A stretch of DNA of 45,241 nt from Hyphomicrobiaceae bacterium (GTDB lineage Bacteria; Pseudomonadota; Alphaproteobacteria; Rhizobiales; HXMU1428-3). The position numbers and the translations under genes are program-made. The notes beneath the pieces are model-generated. The model was given only the letters and a program-made list of their open reading frames with translations. It made no database searches and was not told the DNA's origin. Shown here one piece after another: positions 7,775 to 16,210 of this stretch; within the stretch, counting starts at the first letter, position 1; each line of letters begins with the position of its first letter. The stretch spans positions 1-45,241 of the forward strand of contig JAJFHF010000161.1 of NCBI GenBank assembly GCA_021775775.1, given 5' to 3'.

Positions 7775-8356
7775 ATGGAAGAACAAAAAACGATATTTTC
7801 CTATTTGTTTCAAGCGGATACAAAAAAAGCGCAAGAGCAGGTTAAGGCTTTGAATGAAGAGGCTAATATCTTGTCCAAATCTATGTCTTCTGCCTTTGAT
7901 CAGATTGTGGTGAAAGGACGAGATGTTGAGAGTGTGTTTAAATCTCTTGCCCTTGGTATTTCTAAACAATCTTTTCAAAAGGCTATAATGCCGGCTGAAG
8001 CGGGGTTGGGAAGCACTTTGGGATTTGATGTTGGCGGGATTTTCAAATCAATCTTTGGGTTTGCTAAGGGGGGGGCTTTTCCCGGCGGTGTCGGTGGTGG
8101 TGGGATTGGTTCTGCGATTGGCTTTCCCTTGGGCGGTGGGAATTTTGGCGTGGCTGGAGAGGCTGGTCCTGAGGCTATATTACCATTATCGCGCGGGGCC
8201 AATGGTGAACTGGGAGTGCGGTCTTCTGGTGGGGGAGGGCCGGTAAATGTGACCATCAATATTGCAACGCCTGATGTTGAGGGGTTTCGTCGTTCAGAAG
8301 GTGAACTTGCGGCTAGTTTGCAGCGCATTGTTAATCGCGGCAATCGCAATCTATAA
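7775..8356 (+). CDS. Tape measure protein, very short (GTA gp11-like)
   Basis: The tape measure sets tail length. Here it has only 193 residues, whereas tailed-phage versions are usually 600 or more. RcGTA gp11 is also short. Residues 1-55 are helical (QADTKKAQEQVKALNEEANILSK). Residues 75-135 are Gly-rich and hydrophobic (FAKGGAFPGGVGGGG). GVAGEAGPEAILPLSRGANGELGV is the conserved C-terminal tape-measure motif, followed by VNVTINIATPDVEGFRRSEGELAA. It starts five bases after the previous gene. The conserved end suggests a functional short protein rather than a truncated fragment. Confidence 0.88.
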   Translation: MEEQKTIFSYLFQADTKKAQEQVKALNEEANILSKSMSSAFDQIVVKGRDVESVFKSLALGISKQSFQKAIMPAEAGLGSTLGFDVGGIFKSIFGFAKGGAFPGGVGGGGIGSAIGFPLGGGNFGVAGEAGPEAILPLSRGANGELGVRSSGGGGPVNVTINIATPDVEGFRRSEGELAASLQRIVNRGNRNL

Positions 8357-8380
8357 CTTAACATTGAGATTGATGATTAG

Positions 8381-9019
8381 ATGACATTTCATGACGTCAG
8401 ATTTCCGACAGATATTTCGCTTGGATCAAGCGGCGGGCCCGAGCGGCGAACAGAAATTGTTGTGCTCGGCTCTGGCCATGAAGAGCGCAACACCAGGTGG
8501 GCTCATTCACGCCGTAAATATAATGCCGGCTATGGGGTGAAAACCTTAAATGACCTGCATGCGGTCATTTCATTTTTTGAAGAGCGCCGGGGACGGCTCT
8601 ATGGCTTTCGTTGGAAAGATCATTTGGATTTTCGATCCTCTGGTCCGCAAACGCCTATATCACCCAATGATCAGACCATAGGTGTTGGGGATGGTGTGAA
8701 AGCAACTTTTCAATTGATAAAACAATATGGTTTGGATCATGCGCCTTATAACCGGCTTATCAATAAGCCCGTTGAAAGCAGTATTTTATTGAGTGTGGAT
8801 GGGGTGCTTAAAGCCAATGGTGTGGAATTCACCCTTAATGGGGCTACGGGGGAGGTTACCTTTTTCCCTAGCGATATTCCTGCCAATGGCGAAGTTATTC
8901 ATGCTGGATTTGAATTTGATGTCGCTGTGCGTTTTGATAGTGACAATTTGAAAATTAATATGTCTCGTTTTCATGCCGGTGAAATTCCAGATATTCCAAT
9001 TGTTGAGGTGCGCTCATGA
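8381..9019 (+). CDS. Distal tail protein, DUF2460 / TIGR02217 (GTA gp12-like)
   Basis: This 212-residue protein forms the ring at the lower end of the tail tube. It shows the DUF2460 text: F-H-D-V-R-F-P at the N-terminus, SSGGPERRTEIVVLGSGHEERNTRWAHSRRKY, then LHAVISFFEERRGRLYGFRWKDHLDF, and a C-terminal GEVIHAGFEFDVAVRFD. These are strongly conserved among alphaproteobacterial GTA clusters. The stop overlaps the next start by four bases (ATGA at 9016-9019), so the pair is probably translationally coupled. Confidence 0.93.
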   Translation: MTFHDVRFPTDISLGSSGGPERRTEIVVLGSGHEERNTRWAHSRRKYNAGYGVKTLNDLHAVISFFEERRGRLYGFRWKDHLDFRSSGPQTPISPNDQTIGVGDGVKATFQLIKQYGLDHAPYNRLINKPVESSILLSVDGVLKANGVEFTLNGATGEVTFFPSDIPANGEVIHAGFEFDVAVRFDSDNLKINMSRFHAGEIPDIPIVEVRS

Positions 9020-9876
9020 GAACATTACCAAGTGAGTTGGAAGACCATTTGTTAAGTGGCACGACAACGGTATGTAATTGTTGGAAGATTACGAGACGTG
9101 ACGGTACGTCGCAAGGTTTTACGGACCATGATGAGGCTTTGAGTTTTGGCGGTGTTTCTTATGAAGCTGAGACGGGATTTGTTGGGAGTGAAAGTTTATC
9201 TCGTATTGGCTTGTCGGTTGATAATATGGAAGTTCACTCAGCACTCTCATCTGGTCGTTTAGAAGAAAAAGATCTCAGCAATGGTTTGTATGACAATGCA
9301 CGGGTTGAGCTTTATTTGGTCAACTGGCAATCTCCTGAACAACATATTATCATTCGGAGTGGAAACATTGGTCAGGTCAAACGGGGGGCTTTGTCGTTTA
9401 TGGCTGAGGTGCGCGGGTTAGCCCACCATCTTCAACAACCGCAAGGGCGTTTGTTTCAATCTACTTGTGATGCGCAATTGGGGGATGAGCGGTGTACTAT
9501 CAATTTGGATAACGCTAGCTTTCATGGGACGGCGAGTGTGACAAGTGTTGATGAAGATCAGTCTATTGAAACGGATGGGCTTGGTGCTTTTGAGAGCAAT
9601 TGGTTTGTCGGCGGGCATGTTGAATGGCTTACAGGGGGAAATGTGGGCGCGGTATCAGAGGTCAAATCTCAGCTCAATATAGTAAATGCCGATATTACCA
9701 CGATTGCTCTTTGGCAACAGCTTAGCATTGCCCCTGCAATTGGTGATGGATTTAAGATTATTGCTGGTTGTGATAAACGGTTTTCAACGTGTCGCTCTAA
9801 GTTTAATAATCAGAAAAATTTTCGAGGATTTCCGCATATTCCTGGCAATGATTTTGTTATTTCTACGCCTAAATAG
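9016..9876 (+). CDS. Tail hub protein, DUF2163 / TIGR02218, probable Fe-S site (GTA gp13-like)
   Basis: This is the trimeric hub that closes the tube at the tail tip. The 286-residue protein follows the DUF2163 pattern (CNCWKITRRDG..GFTDHDEALSF, then FMAEVRGLAHHLQQPQGRLFQSTCDAQLGDERC). Four cysteines, C151, C160, C252 and C259, are arranged as two C-x6-8-C pairs around the C-terminal domain. From family knowledge (lambda gpL and the RcGTA hub), such cysteines hold an iron-sulfur cluster. Here that is inferred. It overlaps the distal tail gene by four bases. Confidence 0.92.
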   Translation: MRTLPSELEDHLLSGTTTVCNCWKITRRDGTSQGFTDHDEALSFGGVSYEAETGFVGSESLSRIGLSVDNMEVHSALSSGRLEEKDLSNGLYDNARVELYLVNWQSPEQHIIIRSGNIGQVKRGALSFMAEVRGLAHHLQQPQGRLFQSTCDAQLGDERCTINLDNASFHGTASVTSVDEDQSIETDGLGAFESNWFVGGHVEWLTGGNVGAVSEVKSQLNIVNADITTIALWQQLSIAPAIGDGFKIIAGCDKRFSTCRSKFNNQKNFRGFPHIPGNDFVISTPK

Positions 9877-9926
9877 GCGTTGAATTTTTGTTTTAACGCC
9901 TGTGATTTTGCATGTTAGGACGTCAA

Positions 9927-10397
9927 ATGGTATCGCGTAATTTTACCAATTTCCCCTTATCAGACCAACAAGAACAAATAATTAGCCTGGCAAGGGGGTG
10001 GATTGGGACCCCTTATCATCATCAGCAAAGTCTCAAACATGTGGGGTGTGATTGTTTGGGGTTGGTGCGCGGCGTCTATGAAGAATATACCCAGCAAAAG
10101 ACAGCTTCTCTTTTTCCATATAGCCGTGATTGGGCTGATGTGAGCGGGCAAGAAACCCTCATCAATGCGGCGCTGGATCATCTTATTGAGCGCCCGCTTG
10201 CAACACGGGCTGTGGGTGATGTTTTGATTTTTAGGTTTCGCAAGTGGATGGTAGCTAAGCACACTGGGATTTTGGTGAGCGAGGATACAATGGTGCACGC
10301 CATTGAGGGGTCTGACGTTTGCGAGGTTCATCTCGGGTCCTGGTGGCGGCGTCATATTGCTGCTGTTTTTTCATTTCCAAACAATCATCAAGAATAG
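9927..10397 (+). CDS. NlpC/P60 tail peptidase (GTA gp14-like)
   Basis: This cysteine peptidase of the phage NlpC/P60 type (TIGR02219) is thought to cut peptidoglycan peptides during DNA entry. From ATG 9927 it has 156 residues. The catalytic cysteine is in HVGCDCLGLVRGVYEE (C43, the D-C-x-G-L Cys), with candidate histidines in MVAKHTGIL (H112) and VHAIEG (H124). The start is chosen because TAGGA at 9916-9920 lies six bases before ATG 9927. An in-frame ATG at 9912 would add five residues and has no ribosome site. The gene follows the hub gene by 50 bases and precedes the tail-tip gene by nine. Confidence 0.92.
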   Translation: MVSRNFTNFPLSDQQEQIISLARGWIGTPYHHQQSLKHVGCDCLGLVRGVYEEYTQQKTASLFPYSRDWADVSGQETLINAALDHLIERPLATRAVGDVLIFRFRKWMVAKHTGILVSEDTMVHAIEGSDVCEVHLGSWWRRHIAAVFSFPNNHQE

Positions 10398-10406
10398 GAG
10401 CGCATC

Positions 10407-13400
10407 TTGGCAACACTTGCTTTTGGCGCGATAGGAAGCTCTCTGGGGGCTAGTTTTTTGCCTTCAATTGGGGGCCTAACTGGGGCAGCAATTGGACAAG
10501 CAGCTGGCGCGATCGCTGGGCAATTTGTTGACCAGTCTTTGTTTGCTTCATCTGGTCAACACCGGGTCCTTGAGGGGCCTCGTTTATCAGAACTGGATGT
10601 GACGACTTCTAGTGAAGGTAAGCCTATTCCTCGTGTTTATGGCCGCTCACGCGTGTCTGGAGAGATGATTTGGGCCACTGATTTTGAAGAAGAGATAGTG
10701 AAACGTACGCAAACCTCTACTCAATCTTCAGGCGGGAAAGGGGGGGGCAGCTCTAGCTCTAGTACCACCACCACTACCGAGTATCGTTATTATGGAAATT
10801 TTGCCATTGCTTTGGCTGAAGGCACTATTAATAGGTTAGGGCGAGTTTGGGCCAATGGGTCAGATGTGAATTTATCGAATTTTACCTATCGTTTTTATAA
10901 TGGAACTGAGAGCCAACAGCCTGATAGTCTTATAGAAGCGAAGGAAGGTTCTGGGCACGTTCCCACTTATCGCGGGGTTTCCTATATTGTTTTTGAGCGG
11001 ATGCCGTTAGCGGAATTTGGCAATCGTATTCCGCAATTGAATTTTGAGATTTACCGCCGGTTGGATGATTTTGAACAATCAATTGAAGCGATCAATCTCA
11101 TTCCAAGCGCTGGTGAATATGTTTATGAACAAGCTGAGCTGACTAAAGATTTGTTTAATGGCTCATCCCAGCCTGAGAATACCCATACCCACCAAGGGGG
11201 TTCTGATTGGGATGTCTCTATAGATCAATTGGAAGAAGAGGTGCCCAATGTTAAAAACATCTCTCTTTTTGCCAGTTGGTTTGGTACTGATTTGCGGTGC
11301 GGGGAATGCCTTGTGCGCCCGGGTGTTGATAATCGGGATAAAAAAATAATTGGCCGAAATTGGTTGGTCTCAAACCAGAACCGCTCTAATGCACATCTTG
11401 TTAGTCTGAATGAGGGGCGTCCGGCTTATGGGGGGACCCCTTCTGATGAGACGGTTATTGGCGCGATTCAGGATTTAAAAGCGCGTGGGTTTAAGGTTAC
11501 CTTTAATCCGTTTATCTTGATGGATGTTGAGGCGAATAATTTATTGCCCGATCCTTACACAACAAATTTGTTTCAACCGCAATATCCCTGGCGCGGGCGC
11601 ATCACGATTGATCCAGCTAGCGATCAAGTTGGGAGCCCTGATAAATCGGCGGCCGCTGCTAGTCAACTACAAGCGTTTATTGGTACGGCTAGCCGTACTC
11701 AGTTTGTGGCGAGCGGAGAAACGATTACTTATACAGGCCCGCCAGAGTGGTCAATGCGGCGTATGGTTTTGCATTATGCGCATTTGTGTGCGCTGGCAGG
11801 GGGGGTTGATACATTTTTATTAGGTTCTGAGATGCGCGGGCTATCAAGGGTGCGCGGGGCGAACAATAGCTACCCCTTCGTTGATGCTCTTGTGGTATTG
11901 GCAGGAGATGTCAAAGCTATTTTGGGTTCCTCATCAAAAGTTACTTATGGGGCCGATTGGACTGAATATTTTGGACATCAACCGACGGATGGCACGGGGG
12001 ATGTCTATTTTCATCTAGATCCTTTGTGGAGTTCGCCAAACATTGATGGGGTGGGGATTTATTGTTATTGGCCGTTATCAGATTGGCGTTCTGGTCGCCA
12101 GCATTTGGATGCTCAAAATTATAGTAGTCTTTATGAGTTGGACTATTTGCAAAGTAACATTGATGGAGGGGAGGGCTATGATTGGTATTATGCCAGCGAA
12201 CCTGATAGATCTGCCCAAATTAGAACACCGATCACAGATGGTCAGGGGAAACCGTGGGTGTTTCGTTATAAGGACACAAAATCTTGGTGGGGTAATTTGC
12301 ACTATAATCGCCCTGGCGGTGTGGAACAAGCAACGGCGACGGGGTGGGTGCCGGAATCTAAACCTATATGGTTGATGGAGGTTGGGTGCCCGGCGGTTCA
12401 TCTTGGTAGTAACCAGCCTAATTTATTCATTGATCCGAAAAGTTCTGAGTCTAACTTCCCTTATTTCTCTGATGGGAGCCGGGATGATTATATTCAACGG
12501 CGCTACATCACCGCACTGAAAGAGTATTTTACGCCGGGTGGTGAGGGCTATAGCTCTCAAAATAATCCTTCATCAAGCCAGTATAGTGGCCGGATGATCG
12601 ATCATGAACGGCTGTATGTTTATACATGGGATGCCCGGCCATATCCGGCTTTTCCGGCTAATTTAGATATATGGGGAGATGGTGAAAACTGGCTAAGAGG
12701 GCATTGGTTGAACGGGCGTACTGGGAGCATTTCACTGGCAGCTCTTGTTAGCCAATTGATGATTGATTATGGGTTTGAAGATTTTGAACCCCCGGCTCTT
12801 AATGGTGTTGTGGAGGGGTATATGGTTGATCATATCATGTCGGCGCGCGATGCTTTGCAGTCTTTGGAATTGGCCTTTTTCTTTGATAGTTTTGAAAGTG
12901 AGGGACGCATTAAATTTCGCCATCGAGGCGCTGGGCATACGGGGATTACTCTTGCTCCAGATGATTTGGTTGAACACAAAGCGCAAGACCCGCTCTATGA
13001 GCTCACCCGATCCCAGGAAACTGAGCTGCCTCGATCGGCCAAAATTAATTTCATTGATGGTGATCATAGTTATCGCACGCGCTCTTTAGAGGGGCAGCAA
13101 ACTCTTGGGCAATCCCAGCGTGTGGCAACGGCCCAGCTACCGATTGTGATGGATGTAGGCCAGGTGCAATCATTGGCTAATAAGTGGGTGCAAGAAAGTT
13201 GGGCTTCTCGAGAAGAGGGATCTTTTTCTGTCCCCTTGAGTCTTACTAAATTAGAACCAACTGATATTGTAAATTTAGATGTAGATGGTTTGTCTAAACA
13301 ATTGCGGATTACTCAGGTGAATGATCAATTGTCGCGTTCTGTGCAGGCGCGCTCGATTGATCCTTTGTTATATGAAGACACTGTCTCGACCACAGCTTTG

Positions 13401-14366
13401 CCGACAAGTTCTTTGCCTGAAATTTATGGACCGACCAAAGCGCGGTTTTTTGATTTTCCGCTTTTGACCGGCAATGAAATTGCCCATGCCGGCTATGTTG
13501 GGGCCTATCAATCCCCTTGGCCGGGGAAGGTGGCGTTTTTTCGCTCGTCAGAAGATGCTGGTTATACGCTCAATCAAATTGTTAATGCTCCGGCTAAAAT
13601 GGGACGGTTGTTAAATTCTGTATCTTCTGGTCCTGAGGGGCGCTGGGATTATGGAACTAAAATCATCGTCCAGATGGATAGCGGAGACCTCAGCGCCTTG
13701 AGTGATATTCATGTGTTGGGGGGGAAGAATATTGGCGCCCTTCGTCATGACAATGGCCTTTGGGAAATCATACAATTTAAAACAGCTATTTTGGTTGGAG
13801 AGAGGCAATATGAGCTGAGTACTTTGTTGCGTGCGCAAGGGGGAACCAATGATGCGTTGTTGGCACCAGCCAGCGTTGATGCTGATTTTGTCTTTATTGA
13901 TGAGGGGTTGGTTCAGGTCAATATGAGTTTGGATGAGGTTGGTCTTGAACATTATTGGCGCTATGGGCCGGCCCCTTATGCCATTGGCCATAGTGCGTTT
14001 CAAACACAACAAACGACATTCAAGGGGCGCGCTTTGCGTCCTTTGCATCCGGTTCATTTAAAGGGGGTAAATCAAAGTGGGGATTTCCTTATTAGCTGGA
14101 TCCGTCGGGGCCGTATTGGGGCTGATAGCTGGGAGATTGCTGATATCCCGATTGGGGAAGCGGATGAGCGATATGAGTTAGAAATTTTAGACAATGGCAG
14201 TCCCATACGTCTCGTTAGTCTTGATGTTCCTCATTATACTTATAGTGAGGCCGATCAAGTTGTCGATTGGGGGGCGCCTCAATCGACATATGAAATCAAT
14301 GTGTATCAGCTCTCGCAAATTTATGGGCGCGGAGGGCGCGCGGGCGCCATTCTTATCAATCAATAA
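10407..14366 (+). CDS. Tail-tip 'megatron' / host-specificity protein (GTA gp15-like)
   Basis: This 1319-residue baseplate protein is close to RcGTA gp15 in length. It begins with a Gly/Ala-rich membrane-active-looking segment (residues 1-45) and has a low-complexity Gly/Ser/Thr stretch at about 108-126. A central GTA TIM-barrel glycosidase-like domain spans roughly 430-725 (MVLHYAHLCALAGGVDTFLLGSEMRGL, VYFHLDPLW, SKPIWLMEVGCPAVHLGSNQPN). A Phage-tail_3 region follows at about 780-950 and a beta-rich C-terminal region to the end. The start is TTG at 10407 with AGGAG at 10396-10400 six bases upstream. The reading frame is intact over its whole length, which argues against decay of the cluster. 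Confidence 0.94.
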   Translation: MATLAFGAIGSSLGASFLPSIGGLTGAAIGQAAGAIAGQFVDQSLFASSGQHRVLEGPRLSELDVTTSSEGKPIPRVYGRSRVSGEMIWATDFEEEIVKRTQTSTQSSGGKGGGSSSSSTTTTTEYRYYGNFAIALAEGTINRLGRVWANGSDVNLSNFTYRFYNGTESQQPDSLIEAKEGSGHVPTYRGVSYIVFERMPLAEFGNRIPQLNFEIYRRLDDFEQSIEAINLIPSAGEYVYEQAELTKDLFNGSSQPENTHTHQGGSDWDVSIDQLEEEVPNVKNISLFASWFGTDLRCGECLVRPGVDNRDKKIIGRNWLVSNQNRSNAHLVSLNEGRPAYGGTPSDETVIGAIQDLKARGFKVTFNPFILMDVEANNLLPDPYTTNLFQPQYPWRGRITIDPASDQVGSPDKSAAAASQLQAFIGTASRTQFVASGETITYTGPPEWSMRRMVLHYAHLCALAGGVDTFLLGSEMRGLSRVRGANNSYPFVDALVVLAGDVKAILGSSSKVTYGADWTEYFGHQPTDGTGDVYFHLDPLWSSPNIDGVGIYCYWPLSDWRSGRQHLDAQNYSSLYELDYLQSNIDGGEGYDWYYASEPDRSAQIRTPITDGQGKPWVFRYKDTKSWWGNLHYNRPGGVEQATATGWVPESKPIWLMEVGCPAVHLGSNQPNLFIDPKSSESNFPYFSDGSRDDYIQRRYITALKEYFTPGGEGYSSQNNPSSSQYSGRMIDHERLYVYTWDARPYPAFPANLDIWGDGENWLRGHWLNGRTGSISLAALVSQLMIDYGFEDFEPPALNGVVEGYMVDHIMSARDALQSLELAFFFDSFESEGRIKFRHRGAGHTGITLAPDDLVEHKAQDPLYELTRSQETELPRSAKINFIDGDHSYRTRSLEGQQTLGQSQRVATAQLPIVMDVGQVQSLANKWVQESWASREEGSFSVPLSLTKLEPTDIVNLDVDGLSKQLRITQVNDQLSRSVQARSIDPLLYEDTVSTTALPTSSLPEIYGPTKARFFDFPLLTGNEIAHAGYVGAYQSPWPGKVAFFRSSEDAGYTLNQIVNAPAKMGRLLNSVSSGPEGRWDYGTKIIVQMDSGDLSALSDIHVLGGKNIGALRHDNGLWEIIQFKTAILVGERQYELSTLLRAQGGTNDALLAPASVDADFVFIDEGLVQVNMSLDEVGLEHYWRYGPAPYAIGHSAFQTQQTTFKGRALRPLHPVHLKGVNQSGDFLISWIRRGRIGADSWEIADIPIGEADERYELEILDNGSPIRLVSLDVPHYTYSEADQVVDWGAPQSTYEINVYQLSQIYGRGGRAGAILINQ

Positions 14367-14390
14367 TGCAAATTTAGTTGAGGTTCATTT

Positions 14391-14660
14391 ATGCCTTTTA
14401 ATGATGTGCCTTCTGGCACTCAAACTGCTGTTTATGGTTCCAAAGTCATTGAAGATGGCGTGATCGCAAGTGGCTTAATTACGGCTCCCGCTTGGGGGCC
14501 TTGGATTGGCCAGTTGAATCATATCTTGACCACTTTCTCTTTGCTTATCGGTTTGGCGATTGGGGTTCATCGTTTGTGGCGTATTTATACCATTAGACGC
14601 AGCAATATTCGTGGGAAGGCAGCGCCTTCTCAACCACCCACGCAGACATTAGATAAATAA
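14391..14660 (+). CDS. Single-helix membrane protein, probable holin-like
   Basis: This 89-residue protein has one hydrophobic stretch at about 42-63 (ILTTFSLLIGLAIGVHRLWRIY) followed by a basic C-terminal tail (RRSNIRGKAAPSQ). The N-terminal 40 residues are mildly hydrophobic and include ASGLITAPAWGPW. GAGG at 14379-14382 precedes the ATG. It lies between the tail-tip gene and a cell-wall hydrolase gene, the usual place for a holin. I do not recognise a named holin family, so the role is inferred from size, topology and position. Confidence 0.65.
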   Translation: MPFNDVPSGTQTAVYGSKVIEDGVIASGLITAPAWGPWIGQLNHILTTFSLLIGLAIGVHRLWRIYTIRRSNIRGKAAPSQPPTQTLDK

Positions 14661-14673
14661 GGGAAAACAGCCC

Positions 14674-15978
14674 ATGGATTTTGATAAAACCCCTCCTGTG
14701 TGGATTAATAAGGCCCTTCGTTTTCTTTACATAAAAGAGGCTGCAGGTTTGGTCAATAATCCGGTTATCATGTCTTTTTATAAAGATGTGAAACATGCTG
14801 GTATTAAGGGGGATGAGACGCCTTGGTGCGCGGCGTTTGTTGGTGCCCTTTTGGAGCGCTCTGGATTGATCAGTACGAGGAGTCTTTTGGCGCGCTCTTA
14901 TTTGGAATGGGGGGCCCCGCTTGAGACTGCGCGTATCGGGGCGATTGCGATCTTTAAGAGAGGGGCGGATCAAACCAAAGGTCACGTTGGGTTTGTGATG
15001 GGGCAGGATGATACACAGGTTTATATTTTGGGTGGGAATCAAAGTGATGAAGTTAACATTCAGCCTTTTAAAATAAAGGATTTGTTGGGGTTTCGTTGGC
15101 CAACAGTTTTTTTAGAAGTGGGACAAAAGGCTAAACCTTATTCTGATGTCTTTAAACTGGCTTTAAGAGAGGTTTTAAAAATGGAAGGGGGATGGAGTGA
15201 CCATCCTAAAGATCCGGGCGGTGCGACCAACCAGGGTATAACCCTTAAGACATATCAACACGCAATTGAAGTCAATGTGATCGCGCCACCAAATAAAAAA
15301 TTAATCGAGGCGTTAAAAACGATTAGCAAAGCAGACCTTGAGGCCATTTACTTCACGCTATATTGGCAAAAATCTGGATGTTCGCAATTGCCAGAGCCGC
15401 TTGCCGTGATGCACTTTGATGCCAGTGTGAACCATGGGGTTCGGCGTGCCATTCAATTCTTGCAGCAATCTGTTGGCGCCGATGTTGATGGGGAATGGGG
15501 GCCTTTGACGAAAGCGAAGGCAGAGGCAGAAAACATCCAAGATGCTCTTTCTTCATATGAAGAGATTAGACGGCGTTATTATCTTAGTCGCCCCCATTTT
15601 AATAGTTTTGGCAAGGGTTGGCTTAAACGCTTATCGCATATTTATCAAATTGCCACATCGCTTAATAAATCCACAAAATCATCAGATATCACTAAGGAGA
15701 CCAGACCTATGACCACTCAATCCACCCGCTCACAAAAATGGTGGGGCGAATCTTTAACCATTTGGGGGACCATTGTTACAGCGCTTTCTACCGTTTTGCC
15801 GCTGGTGGCCCCCCTGTTCGGGTTTGATATTACCACCGATATGGTGCAGCAATTTGGTGCCACTGTTACTCAGCTTATTCAAATTATTGGTGGCTTAACC
15901 GGCACGAGTATGGCTCTTTATGGACGGGCACGGGCTGGTACGCACTTAACGCGGCGCACCATGAATGTGAAACTTTAA
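14674..15978 (+). CDS. Three-part lysin: Cys/His peptidase + GH108 muramidase + two-helix membrane tail
   Basis: Residues 1-147 match the TIGR02594/CHAP-like pattern with C52 (PWCAAFVGALLERSG), H104 (TKGHVGFVMG) and N122 (LGGNQSDEV), suggesting a peptidoglycan peptidase or amidase. Residues 155-340 form a GH108 muramidase, with probable catalytic E171 in KMEGGWSDHPKDPGGATNQGIT, plus a PG_binding_3-like segment (NHGVRRAIQFLQQSVGADVDG). Residues 346-434 add two hydrophobic helices (about 362-383 and 396-415) and a basic tail. GH108 lysins with holin-like tails occur in GTA endolysins. The additional N-terminal peptidase makes this one unusual. GGGA at 14661-14664 precedes the ATG. A strong internal start at 15709 is listed separately. 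Confidence 0.85.
   Translation: MDFDKTPPVWINKALRFLYIKEAAGLVNNPVIMSFYKDVKHAGIKGDETPWCAAFVGALLERSGLISTRSLLARSYLEWGAPLETARIGAIAIFKRGADQTKGHVGFVMGQDDTQVYILGGNQSDEVNIQPFKIKDLLGFRWPTVFLEVGQKAKPYSDVFKLALREVLKMEGGWSDHPKDPGGATNQGITLKTYQHAIEVNVIAPPNKKLIEALKTISKADLEAIYFTLYWQKSGCSQLPEPLAVMHFDASVNHGVRRAIQFLQQSVGADVDGEWGPLTKAKAEAENIQDALSSYEEIRRRYYLSRPHFNSFGKGWLKRLSHIYQIATSLNKSTKSSDITKETRPMTTQSTRSQKWWGESLTIWGTIVTALSTVLPLVAPLFGFDITTDMVQQFGATVTQLIQIIGGLTGTSMALYGRARAGTHLTRRTMNVKL
15694..15978 (+). CDS. Internal in-frame start giving a separate holin-like protein (89 aa)
   Basis: Inside the lysin gene, AAGGAG at 15694-15699 sits nine bases before an in-frame ATG at 15709. Starting there yields an 89-residue protein beginning MTTQSTRSQKWWGES with two hydrophobic segments (WGTIVTALSTVLPLVAPLFG and FGATVTQLIQIIGGLTGTSM) and a basic end, the layout of a class II holin. 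The ribosome site is better than that of the full-length gene. This suggests that one gene makes both a membrane-tethered lysin and a free holin, or that two genes have recently fused. The coordinates include the ribosome site. Confidence 0.5.
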   Translation, partial: KETRPMTTQSTRSQKWWGESLTIWGTIVTALSTVLPLVAPLFGFDITTDMVQQFGATVTQLIQIIGGLTGTSMALYGRARAGTHLTRRTMNVKL

Positions 15979-15990
15979 ACGGAGCATGTC

Positions 15991-16137
15991 ATGACAATTA
16001 AATTATGGTTGCTATCACTCATTATTTCAACGCTTGCGCCTTTTGTTGTTCCCAAATGCTCTGTTCAGAAACCAACTAAAAAACCAGATGATAATCGTAG
16101 CTATACGCCTGGTGACTATCTTGGCCATAAATTTTGA
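15991..16137 (+). CDS. Small membrane-anchored protein at end of lysis module (48 aa)
   Basis: ATG at 15991 with GGAG at 15981-15984 opens a 48-codon frame ending TGA at 16135-16137. Residues 1-20 are a short signal-anchor-like stretch (MTIKLWLLSLIISTLAPFVV), then PKCSVQKPTKKPDDN and a hydrophilic end (YTPGDYLGHKF). It is 13 bases after the lysin stop, in the same direction. Small proteins here in lysis modules are often spanin-like lipoproteins, but the sequence before the Cys (V-P-K-C) is not a good lipobox. Function is unknown, and it may be membrane-anchored rather than lipidated. Confidence 0.5.
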   Translation: MTIKLWLLSLIISTLAPFVVPKCSVQKPTKKPDDNRSYTPGDYLGHKF

Positions 16138-16210
16138 TCACGGTTTTGATCTTTACTGGAATGGTCTTTGTTTTTTAGATGTTTATGTCTGGACCAGATA
16201 AATAAAGCGC

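Noticed and set aside
7975-8364. 129-codon - strand frame opposite the tape measure gene
   Set aside because: It is Pro/Ser-rich because it is antisense to the Gly-rich tape measure. There is no independent support.
1-16137. Attachment sites or integrase marking a prophage
   Set aside because: No tRNA gene, integrase frame or pair of matching direct repeats was found within the window. The left end of the cluster is outside it, so the question stays open upstream.
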